NCBI RefSeq assembly: GCF_001927245.1
Contig: NZ_MJUX01000007.1
Coordinates: 1 to 64,000 of the forward strand
Origin: Acuticoccus yangtzensis
Lineage (GTDB): Bacteria > Pseudomonadota > Alphaproteobacteria > Rhizobiales > Amorphaceae
DNA length: 64,000 nt
Direction of reading: 5' to 3'
A model generated the notes under the pieces. That model saw only the letters and a program-made list of their open reading frames with translations. It searched no databases and was not told where the DNA came from. Each line of letters opens with the position of its first letter. Within the stretch, counting starts at the first letter, position 1. Of this stretch, positions 63,172 through 64,000 are shown one piece after another. Made by a program: the position numbers and the translations under genes.

Positions 63172-64000
63172 TGGGCGCCGCCCTCGCCGTCGTCGGCGAT
63201 GCGACCGATCCCGCGACCTTCGGCGGAACGCCCTGGCACATCCTCGAGGCCGGGCGCGCGGCGGGCGTGGTCGGGCGCGGCCTGGCGCTCGCGACCACCG
63301 CCCCGGCCTGGCGCCGCCGCCGCCTCGCCTTCAGCGCCTGGCGCCTCGCCACCCGGCTGGAACGCGGCGGCTTCCAATATTCGGACGGCTTCCTCTCCCG
63401 GCTCTTCGCCCAGGACCCGCCGCGGCCGGACGAGACGGTGATCAACCTCTTCCAGCTCTATCCGCAGCGACTCGCGGCCACGCACCGCGCCCCGCTCTGG
63501 TTCTATATCGACCAGACGCTGACCCAGCTCTTCGCCGGGTACGACACCTGCAGAGGCGTCGGACCGCGCATCGCCGCCGACGCCATCGCCCGCGAGCGCG
63601 CCCAGTACCACGCCGCCGCCGGAGTGATCGTGCGCAGCGCCTACGCCGCACGCAGCGTGGTCGAGGACTACGGCGTCCCGCACCGGCGCGTTCACATCGT
63701 GCACGGGGCCGCCAACATCACCCGCGAAGCGCTCGCCGCGTTGGACGGCAGCGACCCGCCGCCGCGCGCACCGGGGCCGCTGCGCCTCGTCTTCGTCGGC
63801 AAGGAATGGCAGCGCAAGGGTCTCGACCGGCTGATCCGCGGCCTCGCCCTCGCCCGTGCCGACGGGGCGGCGGCGGACCTCACCGTCGTCGGCGTCGACC
63901 CCGCCCGGCTGCCGCCGGCGCTTGCCGCGGCGCCCGGCGTCACCTTCGCCGGGTTCGTCGACAAGCGCGCCGACCCCGGCCGCTTCGTGCGGCTCCTCGC
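63171..64000 (+). CDS. Glycosyltransferase family 4, cut by window end
   Basis: An open frame from the ATG at 63171 runs past the window end (over 275 residues visible). It starts MGAALAVVGDATDPATFGGTPWHI, has an acceptor-domain segment NLFQLYPQRLAATHRAPLW, and enters the donor domain with LRLVFVGKEWQRKGLDRLIRG. It resembles GT-B enzymes that take a 'KGLDRL' sugar-nucleotide loop. The C-terminal E-x7-E lies outside the window. It is translationally coupled to the GT4 gene upstream. Confidence 0.85.
   Translation, partial: MGAALAVVGDATDPATFGGTPWHILEAGRAAGVVGRGLALATTAPAWRRRRLAFSAWRLATRLERGGFQYSDGFLSRLFAQDPPRPDETVINLFQLYPQRLAATHRAPLWFYIDQTLTQLFAGYDTCRGVGPRIAADAIARERAQYHAAAGVIVRSAYAARSVVEDYGVPHRRVHIVHGAANITREALAALDGSDPPPRAPGPLRLVFVGKEWQRKGLDRLIRGLALARADGAAADLTVVGVDPARLPPALAAAPGVTFAGFVDKRADPGRFVRLL

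Overview
The window is GC-rich (roughly 70 %), almost fully coding and built of metabolic operons. It suggests an alphaproteobacterium of the Hyphomicrobiales (Rhizobiales). The main pointer is a giant coiled-coil membrane protein that resembles GROWTH POLE RING (GPR) of polar-growing Rhizobiales. Many ABC/TRAP uptake systems, GntR/LysR regulators and acyl-CoA enzymes fit a free-living, nutritionally versatile bacterium of that group. No genus can be fixed from the sequence alone.

Layout. 1-111: end of an IS630-type transposase. 398-7315 (-): GPR-like giant protein. 7661-10502 (+): 2Fe-2S ferredoxin, alpha/beta hydrolase, CysE, BioY. 10718-15761: two acyl-CoA dehydrogenases, a divergent FCD-type GntR regulator with a good operator candidate, and an MBL-fold hydrolase. 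15870-29999: a ureide/biuret-type nitrogen catabolism region. It has two paralogous LysR regulators, an AtzH/HpxZ-like protein, a biuret-hydrolase-like cysteine hydrolase, an NCS2 permease, an AtzG/AtzE-like pair, a complete peptide/nickel-type ABC importer and an AtzF-like allophanate hydrolase. 30116-33458 (-): a membrane GGDEF-EAL protein with a small membrane protein upstream. 33763-33838: tRNA with anticodon CAT. 34046-40894 (-): a 2282-residue autotransporter with about 18 QSIGGGGG repeats. 41226-49491: LysR plus a ferric/organic-type ABC importer, a class III CoA-transferase and two CitE-like lyases. 49591-55907: SDR, M81 (MlrC-like) peptidase, RidA-like protein and a TRAP transporter. 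55938-57452 (-): flavin monooxygenase-like protein. 57740-64000: polysaccharide genes (one GT2, four GT4, a WcaF-like acetyltransferase); the last gene runs off the window.

How it works together. The most coherent system is 17139-29999. A cyclic or linear ureide would enter through the NCS2 permease or the ABC importer, be deaminated by the AtzE/AtzG-like amidase, the AtzH-like protein or the BiuH-like hydrolase, and end as allophanate. AtzF would then split allophanate to ammonia and CO2. No cyanuric acid hydrolase (AtzD) or barbiturase is present in the window, so the first substrate is unknown. The 42374-49491 operon looks like uptake of a small organic acid, its activation to a CoA thioester and retro-aldol cleavage. 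Starts were chosen from ribosome binding sites and family N-termini; several genes appear to start with GTG or TTG.
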